This document shows positions 15,731-27,427 of a stretch of DNA of 64,000 bases, piece after piece. The notes below the pieces were generated by a model. It was not told where the DNA came from, did no database searches, and worked only from the letters and a program-made list of their open reading frames with translations. The position numbers were made by a program, and so were the translations under genes. Source of the DNA: Nocardia sp. BMG111209 (lineage in GTDB: Bacteria; Actinomycetota; Actinomycetes; Mycobacteriales; Mycobacteriaceae); NCBI RefSeq assembly GCF_000381925.1, contig NZ_KB907307.1, forward strand, positions 3,410,001-3,474,000, given 5' to 3'. Within the stretch, counting starts at the first letter, position 1, and every line of letters begins with the position of its first letter.

Positions 15731-16894
15731 CTAACGCGCGCGGACCGTTTCGACCGCCCGGTGGCACAGCTCGACCGGATCGTCCACCTCCGCAGCGGTA
15801 GCCGCGGCGGCCACGGCCGCACGGCGGTAGGCCGGATCGCCGAGGATGCGCTGCACCGCATCTCGGACCGCGGCGCCGTCGAACGGCCGAACCAGAATCG
15901 AACCCCCTTGGCGGGCAGCACGATTCGCGAGCTCCCATTGATCGCCACCACCGGGAACCGTGACGATCGGCACCCCGGCGGACAGCGTCTTCGCCAGCAG
16001 CCCGTGCCCGCCGCCACCGACGACCACATCGGCGTGCCGCAGCAATTCGTCCTGCCGGCCCAAACCGGCTGTGGCCCAGGGCGGAATCGTGGCCGGCGGC
16101 GTGTCCAGCATCGACACCACCACCCGCACACCGGCGCCGTCCAGGGCGGTCAGGACCGTCTCGGCCATACTCGCCACACCGGTCGCGGCGGTCGACGGAG
16201 CGACCATGACCAGCGGTTCATCACCCGGTGGCAGTGGCAGAACGGCCTCGGTCGGCTCGAACAGCAGCGGGCCGATCAGCCGCGCCTCGGCGGGCCAGTC
16301 GGGGCGCGGCATCTCCAGCGCGGGCAGGGTGGCGATCAAGCGCGCGGCGGGGCCCGGATCTTCCTCGGGCAGACCGACACTCACGCGGGCGGCGGCACGC
16401 TGCCGATCGCCGAGCGCGATCGCACGAGCGGTCATCCTGCGCAGGAACGCATCCCGTGCCCGGCCGCGCCAGCCGACCCCGGGAGCGAGACCACTTCCGA
16501 TGGGCGGCAACCCTTTCGACGGCAGATACAACGGATGCGGCGAAAGTTCCACCCACGCCACACCCAGCCGTTCGGCCGCCATCCCGCCGCCGACGGTGAG
16601 CACATCCGACACCACCAGGTCCGGTCCCCACTCGCGCAGGTCCGGCAGGATCTCGGTGGAGATGTGCGCGGCGCGGTCGTGGATCCGCAGTCCGGCGTCG
16701 GCGTCGTCGTCCCCGGCGCGCGGCGCCAGGCCCTTCAGCCGCCGCACCTCGATCCCCGCACCCTCGGCCGCCTCGAACCACCGCGGTCCCGTGAACAGCA
16801 CCGGCTCGTCGCCCGCCGTCCGCAGTCGCAGACACAACGCGATCGCCGGGAACGCATGTCCCGGATCAGGTCCCGCCACCACTGCCACTCGCAT
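15731..16894 (-). CDS. MGT-type (GT1) glycosyltransferase
   Basis: The 387-residue product has the GT-B fold of UDP-glycosyltransferases: N-terminal GPDPGHAFPAIALCLRLRTAG acceptor half, and a donor half with VMVAPSTAATG and HADVVVGGGGHGLLAKTLSAGVPIVTVPGGGDQWELANR, the sugar-nucleotide motif. The ATG at 16894 starts exactly at MRVAVVAG; longer frames add Arg/Cys-rich text without support. A related transferase (Rv2739c) adjoins DUF3046 and recA in M. tuberculosis, so this belongs to the same conserved neighbourhood. The acceptor is unknown. Confidence 0.8.
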   Translation of the reverse strand: MRVAVVAGPDPGHAFPAIALCLRLRTAGDEPVLFTGPRWFEAAEGAGIEVRRLKGLAPRAGDDDADAGLRIHDRAAHISTEILPDLREWGPDLVVSDVLTVGGGMAAERLGVAWVELSPHPLYLPSKGLPPIGSGLAPGVGWRGRARDAFLRRMTARAIALGDRQRAAARVSVGLPEEDPGPAARLIATLPALEMPRPDWPAEARLIGPLLFEPTEAVLPLPPGDEPLVMVAPSTAATGVASMAETVLTALDGAGVRVVVSMLDTPPATIPPWATAGLGRQDELLRHADVVVGGGGHGLLAKTLSAGVPIVTVPGGGDQWELANRAARQGGSILVRPFDGAAVRDAVQRILGDPAYRRAAVAAAATAAEVDDPVELCHRAVETVRAR

Positions 16895-17087
16895 GCCCAC
16901 ACCCTGCCACATCGGCCGCCTCGGATCCGGGCAACATCGCTCGTCCCCGAGTCCGCGCACGGTGCTGTCGTCGCCGAGATCCCCGCACCGCGTCCGGCAG
17001 GGCAGCGCGACCCGCACGGCGAGTGGAACTCCGGCGCGACCACCCGAGCGGGTCACCGGCCGGTCCGGTCGCTAGGGTCCTACTCCT

Positions 17088-17630
17088 GTGGCCTTCAGCG
17101 CAACCGTGTACAACTTCTCCGTCCAGCTCGCCGACGTCGACCGGGGCGTCTACGAGGAGCTGGACCTCCGGGTCGCGCGGCATCCCTCGGAGAGCGCGGA
17201 GTTCATGGTCACGCGGCTGCTGGCGTACTGCCTGGAATACCGGGAGGGCATCGGATTCAGCGACGGCGGCGTGTCCTCGGCCGACGAGCCCGCGGTGCTG
17301 GTGCGGGATCTGACCGGTCGGCTCACCGGATGGATCGAGGTCGGCGCGCCCGATGCGGAACGGGTGCACCGGGGCAGCAAACTGGCCGACGAGATCGCGA
17401 TCTACACCCACCGCGATCCGGCCAAGGTGCTCGCCGCGCTGGCGGGGAAGCGGATCCACCGCGCCGCGGACATTCCGCTGTACAGCGTGGACCGGGCCTT
17501 CGTCGATGCCGCGGTCGCCGTGCTGGACCGGCGCAACACGGCCGCCCTGTCCGTCACCGAACGGCTGCTGTACCTGGATCTGAACGGCACCGGCCTCAGC
17601 ACCCCGGTCGAGGAACACCGGCTGAGCTGA
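17088..17630 (+). CDS. YaeQ family protein
   Basis: The 180-residue product covers the YaeQ family: ATVYNFSVQLADVDRGVYEELDLRVARHPSES at the start, GWIEVGAPDAERVHRGSKLADEIAIYTHRD in the middle. The fold resembles restriction-endonuclease-like (PD-D/ExK) enzymes, and E and K residues of that pattern are present (IEVG...K), but no activity is established. Start is GTG 17088. A strong terminator follows at 17801. Confidence 0.87.
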   Translation: MAFSATVYNFSVQLADVDRGVYEELDLRVARHPSESAEFMVTRLLAYCLEYREGIGFSDGGVSSADEPAVLVRDLTGRLTGWIEVGAPDAERVHRGSKLADEIAIYTHRDPAKVLAALAGKRIHRAADIPLYSVDRAFVDAAVAVLDRRNTAALSVTERLLYLDLNGTGLSTPVEEHRLS

Positions 17631-17800
17631 ACCACACGCGAATGATGGTGACCCGCATCACAAGGCGGGCCGCGGAATAGATCCCGCGCAAGTCCCGTTG
17701 ACCATGACTGCCGGCGCCCGAACACCCCCGGGCCGCACCCTTCGTCGCTACGAGCGACCACTCGCCGAGAGGCGGTTGTGGGGCGTCGGTCTTCTCTCCC

Positions 17801-17832
17801 CCGCCGCCGAGCACACGCTCGGCGGCGGTTTT
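17801..17832 (+). terminator. Rho-independent terminator between yaeQ and pheT
   Basis: CCGCCGCCGAGC (17801-17812) and GCTCGGCGGCGG (17817-17828) pair over 12 bp around an ACAC loop, followed by TTTT. It lies 170 bp after the yaeQ-type gene. The T tract is on the plus strand only, though the hairpin may also stop the convergent pheT transcript. The rest of 17631-17929 holds no gene that I can see. Confidence 0.8.
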
Positions 17833-17929
17833 CGTCCACCGGGCAAGCCCGGCGTCCACCGGCAGCCCGGCCGCCGCAGCCGTATCCTGCGGTGTGCCGG
17901 CCGCTCGGCAAGAGCAACCGGCGCACCCC

Positions 17930-20437
17930 TCAGCTGCGCAGCAACGCACCGACCGCGGTGGTGGCGGCCTCGACCGCCGCATCGCGCGCCGCGCTCGCCT
18001 CGTCCTCGGTGAGGGTGCGGTCCGTGGCCCGGAACCGCAGCGCGTAGGTGAGGGATTTGCGGCCCGCACCGGCCTGTTCGCCCTCGTACACGTCGAACAG
18101 CGTGATGTGCTCGAGCAGATCGCCGGCGCCGGAGCGCAGGGCCGTCTCGACCGCGGCCGCGGGCACGGCCTTCTCGACGCTCACCGACACGTCCTGCAGG
18201 ACCGCCGGGAATGCGGAGATCACCGGGGCCGGACGGGATTCACGCAGCGGCAACGCGTCCAGGTCCAGTTCCAGCGCGCAGGTGCGCGCCGGGAGACCCG
18301 ACCGTTCCAGGACGGCCGGATGCAGCTCACCGGCGTACCCGACCACCGTGCCCGACACGACCAGTTCGGCGCAGCGGCCCGGATGGAACGGCAGCCGCGC
18401 GGCGGCGCGGCGCTCGAGGTCCACCCCGGCCGCGGCGGCGACCGCGTCCGCGAGCGCGAAGGCGTCGGCCGCCTCGGCGACCCGGCCCTTACCCCACGGT
18501 CCGCGCGGATCACGGCGGCCGGTGAGGACCGCGGCCACGTGCACCGGCTGTTCCGGCAGCGAGTTCAGCAGGGTGGTGATCTGCGCGTCGGTCGGTCGCC
18601 GATCCACCGGCAGCGGCGGGACCGGCGCGGTACCGGCCGTGGCGAGGACCACCTGGCCGATCGCGTAGAGGGCGAGATCGCGCTCGCCGCGCGAGAGGTT
18701 GCGCACGGCGATCTCGAACAGGCCGGGCAGCAGGGTGCTCGACAGCTCGGCCTTCTCGGCATCGAGCGGGTTGAGCACGCGCAGGGTGTCGCGGCGCGGG
18801 TCGTCGGCGTCCAGACCCCAGGTGTCGAACACGCCCTCCTGCATGAACACCGGCGACGGCACCTCGACGGCACCGGCGAATGCCAGCGCCCGGCTGACCG
18901 CGCGGCGGCGGCGCTGACCGGCGGTGAGGCCGCGGCCCGCGGGCGCGGTCGGCAGCACCGACGGGATCTGTTCCAGGCCCTCCAGCCGCAGCACCTCCTC
19001 GACCAGATCGGCGGGCTGGGTCAGATCCGGCCGCCAGCTCGGCGGGGTGACCACCAGCTGGGCATGTCCGGAGGTCTCGTCGACGCCGACCTCGACCGTG
19101 CAGCCGATCTGGGTGAGGCGACGCGCGGAGGTACCGGTCGCGTAGGTCACGCCGGCGATGCGGTCGGCGAGATCGATATCGATGCGGATCGGCTGCGCGG
19201 CGGGAGTCGGCACCCGCACATCGGTGAGCACCGGCTCGACCGTCCCGCCCGCGATCCGGGCGAGCAGGTCGGCGGCGCGATCCAGGGCCGCGATGTTGAC
19301 CTCGGGATCCACGATCCGCTCGAACCGGCGCGAGGCCTCCGAGGAGAGCTTGTGCCGGCGCGTGGTGCGCGCCACCGCGACCGGATTCCAGGTCGCGGCC
19401 TCGAGCAGGATGTCGGTGGACGCCTCGCCCACCTCGGTGCTCGCGCCGCCCATGACACCGGCCAGCGAGACCACGCCGCTGTCGTCGGCGATCACCACGT
19501 CCTCGGCGTGCAGGGTGCGTTCCGCGTCGTCGAGGGTGCGCAGGGTCTCGCCGGTGTGGGCGCGGCGCACCACCAACGTGCCGCGCACCTTCGCGGCGTC
19601 GAAGGCGTGCAGCGGCTGGCCCAGTTCGAGCATGACGTAGTTGGTGACGTCGACGGCCGGGGAGATCGGCCGCACGCCGGACAGCAGCAGCCGCCGCTGC
19701 AACCACCACGGGCTGACCGCGGCCGGATCGATGCCGGTGACCCGCCGCGCCGCGAATCGGGTGCACAGCGAATCCGGTTCCAGCCGCACGGGCCACGCCT
19801 CGATCGCCGAATCGGGCAGCGTGCGCGTCGCGGGATCGACGAATTCGAGGTCGAAACCGCAGGCCAGCTCGCGCGCGAGGCCACGGGCGGAGAACGCGTA
19901 GCCGCGATCGGGCGTGATGGCGAGTTCCACGATCGTGTCGTCCAGGCCGAGCAGGATGTTGGCGTCGGCGCCGGGCAGCGCGGTGCCGGGCTCGAGCACC
20001 AGGATGCCGGAGTGGTCCTTGCCGATCCCGAGTTCGGCGACCGAGCAGATCATCCCGTTGGAAACGTGTCCGTAGGTCGTGCGCGAGCTGATCGCGAATC
20101 CGCCCGGCAGCACACCGCCCGGCAGCACCACCACGACCAGATCCTCGACCGCGAAATTCCGTGCGCCACAGACGATTTCCTGGAGGTGGTCGGGAATCCC
20201 GATGTCCACCCGGCAGAATCGGATCGGCTTCTTGAACTCGGTGAGCTCGGTGATCTCGGCGACCCGGCCGACCACCAGCGGATGCGGCAGGTCACCGGTG
20301 ATGCGCTGCAGGGACTCGATCTCCTCGACCTCGAGGCCCACCCGGACGAAACCGGCGTCCAGTTCGTCCGGGGTCACCGACCACTCGGGGGTGGCGCGCT
20401 GCAGGATCTCCGTCAGCCAGGACTGCGCTACTCGCAC
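17930..20437 (-). CDS. pheT: Phenylalanine--tRNA ligase beta subunit
   Basis: This is the 835-residue large subunit of the (alpha-beta)2 Phe-tRNA synthetase. In order it has the OB-fold tRNA-binding domain (about 40-150), the B3/B4 editing domain ([15 protein letters not shown] region near 330), the B5 domain and the C-terminal ferredoxin-like anticodon-binding domain ending near [14 protein letters not shown]. Start is GTG ([12 protein letters not shown]). It follows pheS by 37 bases in one operon. Confidence 0.97.
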   Translation of the reverse strand: MRVAQSWLTEILQRATPEWSVTPDELDAGFVRVGLEVEEIESLQRITGDLPHPLVVGRVAEITELTEFKKPIRFCRVDIGIPDHLQEIVCGARNFAVEDLVVVVLPGGVLPGGFAISSRTTYGHVSNGMICSVAELGIGKDHSGILVLEPGTALPGADANILLGLDDTIVELAITPDRGYAFSARGLARELACGFDLEFVDPATRTLPDSAIEAWPVRLEPDSLCTRFAARRVTGIDPAAVSPWWLQRRLLLSGVRPISPAVDVTNYVMLELGQPLHAFDAAKVRGTLVVRRAHTGETLRTLDDAERTLHAEDVVIADDSGVVSLAGVMGGASTEVGEASTDILLEAATWNPVAVARTTRRHKLSSEASRRFERIVDPEVNIAALDRAADLLARIAGGTVEPVLTDVRVPTPAAQPIRIDIDLADRIAGVTYATGTSARRLTQIGCTVEVGVDETSGHAQLVVTPPSWRPDLTQPADLVEEVLRLEGLEQIPSVLPTAPAGRGLTAGQRRRRAVSRALAFAGAVEVPSPVFMQEGVFDTWGLDADDPRRDTLRVLNPLDAEKAELSSTLLPGLFEIAVRNLSRGERDLALYAIGQVVLATAGTAPVPPLPVDRRPTDAQITTLLNSLPEQPVHVAAVLTGRRDPRGPWGKGRVAEAADAFALADAVAAAAGVDLERRAAARLPFHPGRCAELVVSGTVVGYAGELHPAVLERSGLPARTCALELDLDALPLRESRPAPVISAFPAVLQDVSVSVEKAVPAAAVETALRSGAGDLLEHITLFDVYEGEQAGAGRKSLTYALRFRATDRTLTEDEASAARDAAVEAATTAVGALLRS

Positions 20438-20474
20438 GTGACGTTCCGCTTTCCTTCGAATCGGGCAGGTTGGT

Positions 20475-23196
<2,722 letters not shown>

Positions 23197-23213
23197 GACC
23201 GGAATCCTTTGTT

Positions 23214-23229
23214 GTTATCCACTGATAAC
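23214..23229. promoter_or_regulatory. TetR operator candidate
   Basis: GTTATCCACTGATAAC is an inverted repeat of GTTATC with a 4-base centre. The half-site with its flank (ACTGATAAC on the plus strand) recurs at 23255-23263, overlapping the promoter spacer. The first copy lies just downstream of the predicted transcript start. Confidence 0.55.
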
Positions 23230-23241
23230 TTGATGCGAGTC

Positions 23242-23270
23242 AGAGTATGCATTGACTGATAACATGTCAA
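23242..23270 (-). promoter_or_regulatory. Promoter of the DHA2 exporter gene
   Basis: On the minus strand TTGACA (23270-23265), 17 bases, then TACTCT (23247-23242). The -35 is a perfect consensus and the spacing ideal. The spacer contains one of the GTTATCAGT repeats, so a repressor there would block polymerase. Confidence 0.65.
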
Positions 23271-23382
23271 CAGGTGCTGGTTCGGCACCCGCCACGAGGA
23301 CGGGCCGATCGGCCGATCGCCGCCGATGGCAGGATCGAACCGGGGCACGAGAGCGCCCGGCACCGAGAAGGAGGACGACGAG

Positions 23383-23952
23383 ATGGCAGCGCCGCGCACC
23401 CGTCTGACCGCCGGCGAACGAAGCGAACAGGTGCTCACGGCAGCCGTTGCCGCCTTCGCCGAATCCGGTTATGCCGCAACGAAAACCGATGAGATCGCGC
23501 GCCTGGCGGGCGTCTCCCAGCCGTATGTGATCCGGCTGTTCGGCAGTAAGCAGCAACTGTTCGTCGAGAGCGTGCAACGCGCCTGCGACCGCATCGAGGA
23601 GATCTTCCGGGCCGCCGCCGACGAACTCGGCCCCGGCGCGAGCCCGGAGGAGCGCATGGAGTCGCTGGGCGCCGCCTTCGACGTGTTCCTGACCGAGCGC
23701 GAACTCCTGATGCTGATGCTGCACGGCTTCGCCGCGAGCGGTGACCCGATCATCGGCAACCGGACCCGGGAGCGCTTCGGCCGCATCTACCGTCTGGTGC
23801 GCGAACTCACCGGGGCCTCGGCCGAACAGGGCCGCGACTTCATGGCCAAGGGCATGCTGCTGACCGTACTGGCCGCGATGCAGGTGCTCGGGCCCGACGC
23901 GCTGGCCTGCGACTGGTCGGCGGAACTGCTCGAGGGTCTCGTCGACGAGTGA
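23383..23952 (+). CDS. TetR family transcriptional regulator
   Basis: The 189-residue product has an N-terminal TetR HTH (about 12-58: RSEQVLTAAVAAFAESGYAATKTDEIARLAGVSQPYVIRLFGSKQQLF) and an all-helical ligand domain. ATG 23383 follows AAGGAGG; a start at 23326 would place the ribosome site inside the gene. It is divergent from the DHA2 exporter and probably represses it and itself through the repeats at 23214-23263. Confidence 0.88.
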   Translation: MAAPRTRLTAGERSEQVLTAAVAAFAESGYAATKTDEIARLAGVSQPYVIRLFGSKQQLFVESVQRACDRIEEIFRAAADELGPGASPEERMESLGAAFDVFLTERELLMLMLHGFAASGDPIIGNRTRERFGRIYRLVRELTGASAEQGRDFMAKGMLLTVLAAMQVLGPDALACDWSAELLEGLVDE

Positions 23953-23958
23953 GCGCGG

Positions 23959-24762
23959 CTAGCCGCGGTGCTGTACGCGCGCACCCGCGTAGAGGCAGAT
24001 GGCCGCTGCCGCAGCGAGATTCAGGCTCTCGGCCCGGCCGTGGATGGGTATCCGCACCCGATGGTCGGCCCGCCGCGCGATCCCGGGATCGAGGCCGTGC
24101 GCCTCGTTGCCGAACAGCCACGCCACCGGCCCGGTGAGGATCTCGTCCGCGGCGTCGAGGTCGACCTCGCCGCGGGCGGTGGTGGCCAGCACCGTCACGC
24201 CGGCCGACCGCAAGGCCGCCAGCACCGCGTCGACATCACGCTCCCGGGCCACCGGGACGTGGAAAAGGCTTCCGGCACAAGCACGTACGCATTTGCCGTT
24301 GTGCGGATCGACCGAATCACCGGCCAGCACAACCGCATCCGCGCCGACGGCATCCGCCACCCGGATCAGCGTTCCGGCGTTACCCGGATCGGACATCTCG
24401 ACCGGGACCGCGAGCATCCGGGGCCGCGCCGCCAGCACCCGCGGCAGCGGAACGTCCACGGTGCGGCAGACGGCGACCAGGCCGGGCGGGGTGACGGTCT
24501 CCCCCAGCTGTTCGGCGGCGCGCTCGGCGACCAGCGTGGTGCGCACGCCGAGGGCCACGGCACTCGCCACCAGGGCGTGCTCACGTTCGGCGGCGCGGAG
24601 CGAGTAGAACAGCTCGACCACGCGCTCGGTGTCGAGGGCGGCCTCGACCGAGTTCGCACCCTCCGCGAGGAACAGCCCGGTCCTGCGGCGCTGCGGCGCG
24701 CGATGGAGTTTGACCGCGGCGACGACCCGCGGATTGCGCCAGTCGATGGCCTCAGCGCTCAT
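23959..24762 (-). CDS. TrmH/SpoU-family RNA 2'-O-methyltransferase (23S rRNA type)
   Basis: The 267-residue product has an N-terminal substrate-binding part (about 5-95) and the SPOUT knot with the three SpoU motifs: DPGNAGTLIRVADAVGADAV, AWLFGNEAHGL and IPIHGRAESLNLAAAAAICLY. It follows infC-rpmI-rplT, the place of tsnR in M. tuberculosis, so it probably methylates 23S rRNA; the target nucleotide cannot be read from sequence. The stop is six bases from the convergent TetR gene end. Confidence 0.88.
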   Translation of the reverse strand: MSAEAIDWRNPRVVAAVKLHRAPQRRRTGLFLAEGANSVEAALDTERVVELFYSLRAAEREHALVASAVALGVRTTLVAERAAEQLGETVTPPGLVAVCRTVDVPLPRVLAARPRMLAVPVEMSDPGNAGTLIRVADAVGADAVVLAGDSVDPHNGKCVRACAGSLFHVPVARERDVDAVLAALRSAGVTVLATTARGEVDLDAADEILTGPVAWLFGNEAHGLDPGIARRADHRVRIPIHGRAESLNLAAAAAICLYAGARVQHRG

Positions 24763-24787
24763 GGCCGCCGATCGCCGGACAGCACGG

Positions 24788-24831
24788 AACGACCCGCGGG
24801 TTGCGCTCGGCGAGCGCGGCCGCGGGTCGTT
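24788..24831 (-). terminator. Hairpin after rplT
   Basis: AACGACCCGCGG (24788-24799) and CCGCGGGTCGTT (24820-24831) pair over 12 bp; the loop carries a second GCGCTC/GAGCGC stem. It begins 25 bases after the rplT stop and precedes the methyltransferase gene. No T tract, so it may be a partial terminator or a processing site. Confidence 0.6.
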
Positions 24832-24855
24832 TCGAATGTGTCGGTGTCACCCGGC

Positions 24856-25236
24856 TCAGGCGGCCGGAGCGTTGACATCCTCCGGCAGGGCGGCCTTGGC
24901 GACCGCGACCAGACCGGCGAACGCCTCGGCGTCGGAGACGGCGAGCTCGGCGAGGATCTTGCGATCGACCTCGACACCCGCGGCCTTCAGGCCCTGGATG
25001 AACCGGTTGTAGGTGATGTCGTTCGCGCGGGCGGCCGCATTGATGCGGGTGATCCACAGCTGGCGGAAGTCACCCTTGCGGGCCCGGCGGTCCCGGAACG
25101 CGTAGGTCAGCGACTTGAGCTGCTGCTCCTTGGCCTTGCGGTACAGCCGGGAGCGCTGCCCGCGGTAGCCCTTGGAGGCCTCCAGAACGGTACGGCGCTT
25201 CTTCTGAGCGTTGACGGCCCTTTTGACGCGTGCCAC
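24856..25236 (-). CDS. rplT: 50S ribosomal protein L20
   Basis: The 126-residue product begins [29 protein letters not shown] text and contains [19 protein letters not shown], the invariant L20 core. It binds 23S rRNA early in assembly and in several bacteria represses its own operon by binding the infC leader. It is the third gene of infC-rpmI-rplT. Confidence 0.98.
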   Translation of the reverse strand: MARVKRAVNAQKKRRTVLEASKGYRGQRSRLYRKAKEQQLKSLTYAFRDRRARKGDFRQLWITRINAAARANDITYNRFIQGLKAAGVEVDRKILAELAVSDAEAFAGLVAVAKAALPEDVNAPAA

Positions 25237-25316
25237 TTGTCAGTTCCTTGTTCGATCGAGGGGCGCACGCGGGCGCCCGGGGGTCGGTGGTAAGCGGTAG
25301 CTCGAGGAGAGCCGGC

Positions 25317-25511
25317 TCAGCTGGCGAGCAGCTTCTTCACGCGGCGGACGTCGGCCGCCGCAACGACCTCCGTGCCTTCCAGACGACGAGTCCGGCGGGA
25401 GGACTTGTGCTCGAACAGGTGGCGACGGTTCGCCTGCTCACGCAGCAGCTTGCCGCGACCGGTCACCTTGAATCGCTTCGAGGCGCCGCTGTGGCTCTTC
25501 ATCTTCGGCAT
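25317..25511 (-). CDS. rpmI: 50S ribosomal protein L35
   Basis: The 64-residue product has the L35 pattern [21 protein letters not shown] and [16 protein letters not shown] centre. It lies 65 bases after infC and 80 before rplT, in the standard operon. Confidence 0.98.
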   Translation of the reverse strand: MPKMKSHSGASKRFKVTGRGKLLREQANRRHLFEHKSSRRTRRLEGTEVVAAADVRRVKKLLAS

Positions 25512-25576
25512 GGATTCCTCAATCTGTCATTGCCGGCGGGCTCGCCGCACGCGAGTCCCGCCGTCAGCTGTTTCGG

Positions 25577-26275
<699 letters not shown>

Positions 26276-26278
<3 letters not shown>

Positions 26279-26288
26279 GGGGCCTCCT
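26276..26288 (-). promoter_or_regulatory. infC ribosome-binding site and ATC start
   Basis: AGGAGG (26288-26283), CCCC, ATC (26278-26276). The perfect Shine-Dalgarno sequence next to a poor start codon decides the start and fits IF3 autoregulation. Confidence 0.85.
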
Positions 26289-26350
26289 AGGTCAAGCGGT
26301 GTCGTCCAACGACCGCAAGCTATAACTGCAACCCCATATCCAACACGAAA

Positions 26351-26381
26351 GCCCCGCTGCGGTATTTCACCGCCACGGGGC
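26351..26381 (-). promoter_or_regulatory. Attenuator-like hairpin in the infC leader
   Basis: On the minus strand GCCCCG and GCGGT pair with ACCGC and CGGGGC around a GAAAT loop, with a two-base mismatch between the two stems; TTTCGTG follows. It lies about 70 nt before the infC start. The 396-bp gap 26279-26674 holds this leader and the divergent promoters, no gene. A role in feedback by L20 or IF3 is inference. Confidence 0.5.
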
Positions 26382-26674
26382 CCGATGTCGACCGGCCGAC
26401 GACGCGAACGAACGCGTCGACCCCGCGCGGGCATATTGCCCCACGCAGGAACCCATTCGTATCGAATGGGCGACCGGACCGTCCGGCCTGATCGGCGAAC
26501 GGTGGGAGTCGGGCTCCACTTGTGGCCCCGGACCTGGCACAGAAGTACTGCTGACGCGACACTGTGATCGGACCGGGGCGGTCGTCGCCGTACAGCTTAA
26601 CACCCCCGTGCGGCATCATCCCAATCGGGCAACCCCGCGACCAGGCATATCGGCGTCGGTGCCATGCTACCCGC

Positions 26675-27013
26675 ATGAGCAATCCGTCGGAGACCGTGCG
26701 CGAGCTGGCCGAGATCCCCGCCGTGGAGGTCATCAGCCGGGCCGCGGTGATGCTGATGAGCGCGGCCGCCGAGAAGCTCGGCCTCGCCGACGACGATCCG
26801 CAGGCCAGCGCGCATCTGGACCTGGACGAGGCGCGTCGCCTCATCACCGCCCTGGCCGGCCTGATCACCGCCTCGGTGGAGTACCTCGGCCCGCACGCCG
26901 GTCCGCTGCGCGAGGGGTTGCAGGCCCTGCAGCGCGCATTCCGGGAGACCTCCGCCCATCCGGATGAGCCGGGCAGGGGCCCCGGCGAGAAATACACCGG
27001 TCCGGTGTACTGA
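26675..27013 (+). CDS. DUF1844 protein
   Basis: The 112-residue product carries the DUF1844 core near 12-85 (EIPAVEVISRAAVMLMSAAAEKLGL, then an all-helical stretch with ARRLITALAGLITA). The family is small, helical and without known role, and in actinobacteria it sits divergent from infC, as here. The ATG at 26675 begins the conserved part; a frame start at 26564 would overlap the infC leader. Confidence 0.83.
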   Translation: MSNPSETVRELAEIPAVEVISRAAVMLMSAAAEKLGLADDDPQASAHLDLDEARRLITALAGLITASVEYLGPHAGPLREGLQALQRAFRETSAHPDEPGRGPGEKYTGPVY

Positions 27014-27202
27014 ATCCGCCTCCCCGGCACGGGTAACCGTGGGGTGGCGCGACCGCCCTGATCGGGCCACTCTTGGTGGCGACCGCCAATTCGAACCCGG
27101 GGAAGGCTGGCCCGGCGCACAGATTTGGGCGAATGCCAGGATTTGCCCGCCGATTCGAGGGGTAATAGAGGCTGGCGAAGGAGTACCCGATCCAGGAGCA
27201 CC

Positions 27203-27427
27203 ATGACTGCCCGACGCGAGCTCGAAGCGGCACTGCACGGCCCGATTCCCGCGCTCGATTTCCTATCCGAGGCCGAGACCGCGGACCTGCTGCGATTGTT
27301 CGAGGGCGCCCGCGCACGTGAGGTCGACGCGCTGTCCGAGGCGGTGGATCGGATGGTGCACGCGCTGCCCTGGCCGCTCGGCCCGACGACGAAGCGGATC
27401 ATGTTCGGCCACACGCTCGATCGATGA
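27203..27427 (+). CDS. Small hypothetical protein, first gene of a two-gene unit
   Basis: A 74-residue protein (MTARRELEAALHGPIPALDF...) that is mostly helical, with the acidic helix SEAETADLLRLFEGARAREVDALSEAVDRM and a C-terminal WPLGPTTKRIMFGHTLDR. CAGGAG lies four bases before the ATG. Its stop overlaps the next start by four bases (ATGA), so the two products are coupled. I recognise no family. Confidence 0.65.
   Translation: MTARRELEAALHGPIPALDFLSEAETADLLRLFEGARAREVDALSEAVDRMVHALPWPLGPTTKRIMFGHTLDR

Noticed and set aside
24837..24860. GTGTCGGTG as a further RecA-NDp promoter
   Set aside because: First base differs, and no TANNNT follows at 8 bp on that strand; it points into the end of rplT.
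25409..25430. TCGAAC...GTTCG in rpmI as a LexA box
   Set aside because: The half-sites are ten bases apart instead of four and lie inside coding sequence.
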